The translations under genes and the position numbers were made by a program. A DNA stretch of 40,284 nt. Source: JAITMY01 sp031549685. GTDB taxonomy: Bacteria; Bacteroidota; Bacteroidia; Bacteroidales; UBA932. The notes beneath the pieces were generated by a model. It saw only the letters and a program-made list of their open reading frames with translations, ran no database searches and was not told the DNA's origin. Location of the stretch: positions 1 to 40,284 of the forward strand of contig JAVBPG010000057.1 in the NCBI GenBank assembly GCA_031549685.1, read 5' to 3'. Below are positions 36,535 through 40,284 of the stretch, piece after piece. Each line of letters opens with the position of its first letter. Within the stretch, counting starts at the first letter, position 1.

Positions 36535-37743
36535 ATGGAAACCCTTCCTAAAGAAAAACTTTTCTCCGCCAGCTTCATCTACGTTTGCGTAGCCAATTTT
36601 TTGCTGTTTTTCTCGTTCTACCTCCTGATGCCCATTTTCCCGTTTTACTTGGTGGAGAAGTTTCAAACCGACAATTCGCAAGCAGGGCTGGTGCTGGCTT
36701 GTGTTTCACTTACCGTGATACTGGTACGGCCGTTTTCGGGCTACCTGGTTGATGTTACATCGCGCAAGCCGCTTTACTTATTGGCGTATTTTTTGCTCAT
36801 GTGGGCGTACCTTGGCTACGCTCTGGCCACGGCGCTAACGCTTGTGGTTGTAGTGCGCCTGGCGCATGGCCTCGTATTTGGTACGGTAACTATTGCAGGT
36901 AGCACGCTGCTTATTGATATCATTCCCGCCTCACGCCGAGGGGAGGGGCTTGGCTACTACGGCATGATGAACAACCTCTCTATGACCATTGGCCCCATGG
37001 TGGGTATGCTTTTGCACGACTTTTATAATTACGATGTTATTTTTGCTTTTGCCATTGGCTCATGCTTCATCGGGCTGATTTTTGCCGTTCTAATAAAAGC
37101 TCCGGTAAAGCCGCGCCTACCCGGAACCACCGTAATTTCGCTCGACAGGTTTGTGCTGCTCAAAGGGCTTCGGGCCGGCGGAGCGTTGGTGCTCATGAGC
37201 ATTCCGTACGCTATGACCACCAGCTTTGTGGCCATGTACGGTAAGGAGCTGAACGTGGTGGGTGGCGTGGCTTGGTTTTTTACCATGCTGGCGGTGGGAC
37301 TCATTTGTGCTCGCTTTTTCTCCGGTCGCGCGGTGGATAGGGGCAAGCTAACCGAAATGATTTTGCTCGGTACAGCATTTACCGTGGTGGCATTTCTGCT
37401 GCTGGCCTCCTCCAAATTTTTTATGGGGATGAATAACCTTGCAGGCTCGGTGGTTTACTTTGCCTCGGCGCTGCTGCTCGGGTTATCCTACGGTTCTATT
37501 TTTCCGGCGTATAATACTTTATTCGTAAGCCTTGCCAAGCACAATCAGCGCGGCACGGCTAATGCTACCTACCTTAACTCGTGGGATTTGGGCATTGGTA
37601 TCGGCTTGCTGCTGGGCGGCTACCTGTCACAGCATGCCGGTTATCCCGCAACATATACGCTGGGGGCAATTTTATGTGGGGCTTCTTTTGTCGTATTTAT
37701 TACGGTGGTGGTAGCGCATTTTCATAAAAACAGGGTGGAGTAG
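36535..37743 (+). CDS. Major facilitator superfamily transporter
   Basis: 402 residues with twelve predicted membrane segments. The loop 2-3 signature reads GYLVDVTSRKPLYLLAYFL (form of GxLxDRxGRRP), and motif C-like glycine and proline residues occur in GYYGMMNNLSMTIGPMVGML (about 140-160), a feature of drug/proton antiporters and sugar-efflux carriers. The second half starts near ISLDRFVLLKGLRAGGALVL. It sits 60 bases after prfC on the same strand. The substrate cannot be told from sequence. Confidence 0.85.
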   Translation: METLPKEKLFSASFIYVCVANFLLFFSFYLLMPIFPFYLVEKFQTDNSQAGLVLACVSLTVILVRPFSGYLVDVTSRKPLYLLAYFLLMWAYLGYALATALTLVVVVRLAHGLVFGTVTIAGSTLLIDIIPASRRGEGLGYYGMMNNLSMTIGPMVGMLLHDFYNYDVIFAFAIGSCFIGLIFAVLIKAPVKPRLPGTTVISLDRFVLLKGLRAGGALVLMSIPYAMTTSFVAMYGKELNVVGGVAWFFTMLAVGLICARFFSGRAVDRGKLTEMILLGTAFTVVAFLLLASSKFFMGMNNLAGSVVYFASALLLGLSYGSIFPAYNTLFVSLAKHNQRGTANATYLNSWDLGIGIGLLLGGYLSQHAGYPATYTLGAILCGASFVVFITVVVAHFHKNRVE

Positions 37744-37829
37744 TGCAGCGGTTCAAACATGATAAGGCCTGCAACATGCCCCTCAATTTTCTAACGGTAG
37801 CTGAGCGTGTATGGTGCTTATAAAATAGC

Positions 37830-37837
37830 TATATTTG
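37830..37837 (+). promoter_or_regulatory. -7 box of the nucleotidyltransferase gene
   Basis: TATATTTG, 20 bases before the ATG at 37858, implying a very short leader. A TTG box is not visible at the normal distance. Confidence 0.5.
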
Positions 37838-37857
37838 CGAATGTATAGCCACTTACC

Positions 37858-38151
37858 ATGTCGTATTTTGAAGAAATAAAAAGCGGTTTAACATCAATAA
37901 AACCGGAGCTGGTGCAGCGATTCCACGTTCGCTCCATCGGGCTATTCGGTTCGGTGGTGCGCCAAGATTTCTCCCCTTCAAAAAGCGATATTGATATCAT
38001 TGTGGACTTTTCTGCGCCGGTGGGAGTCGAATTTATTGTGCTGGCCGATTACTTAGAGCGATACTTTCACCGGAAGGTGGATTTAGTATCAAAAAAAGGC
38101 ATTAAAAGCAGCTACTACTCCGAAATCGAAAAGGATATTGTATATGTCTAA
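37858..38151 (+). CDS. Minimal nucleotidyltransferase (MNT) domain protein, orphan
   Basis: 97 residues of the MNT/KNTase fold. The active-site motif is GLFGSVVRQDFSPSKSDIDI (about 25-44), with GS and the paired aspartates DID; a further acidic strand is KVDLVSKKG. In HEPN-MNT toxin-antitoxin pairs such proteins inactivate the HEPN ribonuclease by adding AMP. No HEPN gene is adjacent: the next gene is rsmE on the other strand and the upstream gene is a transporter. It has its own promoter box. It is therefore an orphan, either a relic or an enzyme acting on a distant partner. Confidence 0.85.
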   Translation: MSYFEEIKSGLTSIKPELVQRFHVRSIGLFGSVVRQDFSPSKSDIDIIVDFSAPVGVEFIVLADYLERYFHRKVDLVSKKGIKSSYYSEIEKDIVYV

Positions 38152-38235
38152 GCGTTACGCTAACCCGCGGCGTAAGTGAAATGTCCCCGTTCTTGTAGTA
38201 GTATGCTATCAACATTCTCTGCGTCCCTGCGCGAG

Positions 38236-38940
38236 CTACTCCTCGTTGACAAGCGCCACCGTGGCGCAGGCCACAACCCCCGCTGTTTCGGTGCGCAGGC
38301 GGCTGCCGCCCAAGCTTACCTCCGTAAATCCGTTTTGCTTAGCCAGCGCCACCTCGGCGGGCGAAAAATCTCCCTCGGGGCCAACCAGCACCAGCACGTT
38401 CTGCCCGGCTGCAAGGGCGTTTTTCAGTAGCGCTTTGGGCGCCTCGGCGCAGTGCGCTATGCACTTTACGCCGTCGAATTCCTGCGCAACAAAGTTTGCA
38501 AACTCGGTCATCGCGTTCAGCCGAGGGTGGTACGCCTTGAGCGATTGCTTTACGGCGGAGGTAACCACCTTTTCCGAGCGCTCGTCCTTGACCACCTTGC
38601 GCTCGGAGCGCTCGCAAAGCAGGGGCGTGATTTCGTCCACGCCGATCTCCGTAATTTTCTCCAAAAACCACTCGTAGCGCTCCACGTTTTTGGTGGGTGC
38701 AATGGCCAGGTGCAGGCGGTAGCTGCGCTTGCCGAACTCGCGCTGCACGCTGGTTACGCGCACCTCGCAGCGCTTGTCGCGGGCGCGGGCAATGGCGGCG
38801 GTGTACAGACCCCCTTTCCCGTCAACGAGGTGAATGGTGTCGCCCTCGGCCAGCCGCAGCACGCGCACGCAGTGCTTCGACTCCTCCTCGCTCAGCGTAT
38901 AAGTTTCGCCCGCTATGTCGGGGGTATAAAAAAGATGCAT
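38236..38940 (-). CDS. rsmE: 16S rRNA (uracil1498-N3)-methyltransferase RsmE
   Basis: 234 residues. A PUA-like N-terminal domain (about 1-70; HCVRVLRLAEGDTIHLVDGK) is followed by a SPOUT methyltransferase domain with a trefoil knot: LAIAPTKNVERYEWFLEKIT, VLVGPEGDFSPAEV and the knot segment VSLGGSRLRTETAGVVAC. It methylates U1498 in helix 44 of 16S rRNA using S-adenosylmethionine. Full length. It is divergent from murI across a repeat-filled 142-base region. Confidence 0.94.
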   Translation of the reverse strand: MHLFYTPDIAGETYTLSEEESKHCVRVLRLAEGDTIHLVDGKGGLYTAAIARARDKRCEVRVTSVQREFGKRSYRLHLAIAPTKNVERYEWFLEKITEIGVDEITPLLCERSERKVVKDERSEKVVTSAVKQSLKAYHPRLNAMTEFANFVAQEFDGVKCIAHCAEAPKALLKNALAAGQNVLVLVGPEGDFSPAEVALAKQNGFTEVSLGGSRLRTETAGVVACATVALVNEE

Positions 38941-38955
38941 AACTTTGTATAGTCA

Positions 38956-39078
38956 GTTGGTAAAGTTTGTAAAGTTAGAAAGTTTATAAAGATGAGCGGT
39001 ACTTTTGCCGCTTTACTTTACCAACTTTACAAAATTTTACTTTATCACTTTCTAACTTTACAAACTTTCTAACTTTCC
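38956..39078. repeat. Inverted AAAGTTTGTAAAG words between rsmE and murI
   Basis: TTGGTAAAGTTTGTAAAG and TTAGAAAGTTTATAAAG on the left face TTTACCAACTTTAC, CACTTTCTAACTTTACAAAC and CTTTCTAACTTTCCAA on the right. The region includes the -7 box TACTTTTG (39000-39007) and reaches the murI start codon. 39053-39075 is identical to 31936-31958. Confidence 0.8.
39000..39007 (+). promoter_or_regulatory. -7 box of murI
   Basis: TACTTTTG fits TAnnTTTG. It lies in the centre of the inverted word repeat. Expected leader about 70 bases. No TTG box at normal spacing. Confidence 0.4.
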
Positions 39079-39082
39079 AAAC

Positions 39083-39916
39083 TTGAATAGCTCAAGCATA
39101 GGCATATTCGATTCCGGCGTAGGCGGCTTGTCCGTTTTGAAAGAGGTGGCGGCCCTGCTGCCGCACGAAAATGTGTGCTACGTGGCCGACGCCGCGCACT
39201 GCCCCTACGGCCCGCGCCCGGCGGGCGAGGTGCTGCAGCTCTCGCTCGATATTGTCAACTTTTTGCTGCAAAAAAAAGGCTGCAAAATTATAGTGGTGGC
39301 CTGCAACACCGCCACCGCCGCTGCCATTGACGATTTGCGCCGCATGTTTCCGCACCTGCCCTTTGTGGGTATGGAGCCTGCGGTAAAGCCGGCTGCGCAG
39401 CAAAGCCGCACGCGCAGCATTGGCATACTGGCCACCGCCGGAACGCTGCAGGGGCGCCTGTTCAACGAAACCAAGGCGCGCTACGCCGCCGGTGTAAGCC
39501 TGCACGTAACCGTGGGCACCGGCCTGGTGGAGCTGGTGGAGCAGGGCCGGGAGGACTCGCCCGAGGCGCTGGCGCTGCTGCAACAGTATTTGCAGCCCAT
39601 GCTCAACGCCAACGTGGATGAACTGGTGTTGGGCTGCACGCACTATCCCTTTTTACAAAATACGATTGAAAAAATTACGCAGGGGCGAATGGTAGTCGTA
39701 AATCCGGCCCCGGCCGTTGCCGCGCAAACCAAGCGCCTGCTTGAGCAAAATGCCCTGCTGAGCTCCGCTGCGGGCGGTGCGCGCTACGAGTTTTTTTCCA
39801 CGGGCGATGTGAGTATTTTAGAAGAAATGCAGCAAAAGCACCTACCTTTTATAGCCGGCAAGTGCTCGTTTGAGGCGCTACGGCCCGGGGGAGAGGTTGC
39901 TGTGAGTAAAGCATGA
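39083..39916 (+). CDS. murI: Glutamate racemase
   Basis: 277 residues. It makes D-glutamate for peptidoglycan. The catalytic pair is C74 (VVACNTATAA) and C185 (LGCTHYPF, with H187); D10-S11 stand in the substrate loop FDSGVGG. Full family length, ending EALRPGGEVAVSKA. No ATG or GTG is available: the only initiation codon compatible with the conserved start SIGIFDSGVGG is TTG at 39083, which lies at the edge of the AACTTT word repeat. Upstream in-frame codons are repeat-derived. Nothing follows except the repeat and the degenerate window end. Confidence 0.93.
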   Translation: MNSSSIGIFDSGVGGLSVLKEVAALLPHENVCYVADAAHCPYGPRPAGEVLQLSLDIVNFLLQKKGCKIIVVACNTATAAAIDDLRRMFPHLPFVGMEPAVKPAAQQSRTRSIGILATAGTLQGRLFNETKARYAAGVSLHVTVGTGLVELVEQGREDSPEALALLQQYLQPMLNANVDELVLGCTHYPFLQNTIEKITQGRMVVVNPAPAVAAQTKRLLEQNALLSSAAGGARYEFFSTGDVSILEEMQQKHLPFIAGKCSFEALRPGGEVAVSKA

Positions 39917-39990
39917 TGAGCGGTACCACCAAAAATATTTCCGGCGATTCAAGAAAGCGTGGATTTCTTTAGCGTGATGGTTAAGGGAGA

Positions 39991-40284
<294 letters not shown>

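Noticed and set aside
37744..38235. HEPN toxin gene beside the nucleotidyltransferase
   Set aside because: No open frame of suitable size or motif (RxxxxH) on either strand in the flanking spacers.

Overview
The window comes from a member of the Bacteroidota, probably Bacteroidales-like and anaerobic. Several signals agree. The block rpsU-xerC-hpf-tRNAs-tuf-tRNA(Trp)-secE-nusG-rplKAJL-rpoBC is the order known from this phylum. Promoters have the Bacteroidota -7 box TAnnTTTG, two of them with a TTG box 19 bases upstream. Start codons are preceded by A-rich stretches rather than Shine-Dalgarno sequences, and one secreted nuclease carries a type IX secretion (T9SS) sorting tail. The genus cannot be fixed from the sequence.

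Layout. 1-2583: rpsU, xerC, hpf and a small envelope protein. 2736-3363: one promoter and four tRNAs (Thr-TGT, Tyr-GTA, Gly-TCC, Thr-GGT). 3461-16316: the translation and transcription superoperon tuf to rpoC, with hairpins in several spacers and a strong terminator at its end. 16317-16754: repeats only. 16755-25808, all minus strand: ndk; a CoA-dehydratase-activator system split into two genes by a secreted nuclease gene; a GIY-YIG cassette bounded by perfect 35-bp inverted repeats; an HI0933-type flavoprotein; a small helix-turn-helix protein; serine acetyltransferase. 26039-33978, minus strand: a GH123-like secreted protein, then an operon with four membrane subunits of a group-4-hydrogenase/complex-I-like machine (HyfB, HyfC, HyfE, HyfF) ending in a DUF2148 iron-sulfur protein and interrupted by a four-helix-bundle (S23/avd-like) gene. 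34028-39916: lipoprotein, prfC, an MFS transporter, an orphan minimal nucleotidyltransferase, rsmE (minus) and murI.

The housekeeping half is ordinary. The unusual material lies in three places. First, the rpsU leader holds a ten-base perfect match to the anti-Shine-Dalgarno sequence, 73 bases before the start codon, in a genome whose other genes lack such sites. Second, dispersed repeats of the GTCATTTCGA... type are combined with GC-rich hairpins at four loci including both ends of the window; related repeats form the ends of the GIY-YIG cassette and have rewritten the C-terminus of a flavoprotein. Third, operons normally kept compact have been opened by extra genes (the four-helix-bundle gene in hyf, the nuclease between the two activator halves), with low-complexity word repeats beside the insertions.

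The last roughly 235 bases (homopolymer G, C and A runs) look like an assembly or consensus artefact at a contig end and should not be interpreted biologically.
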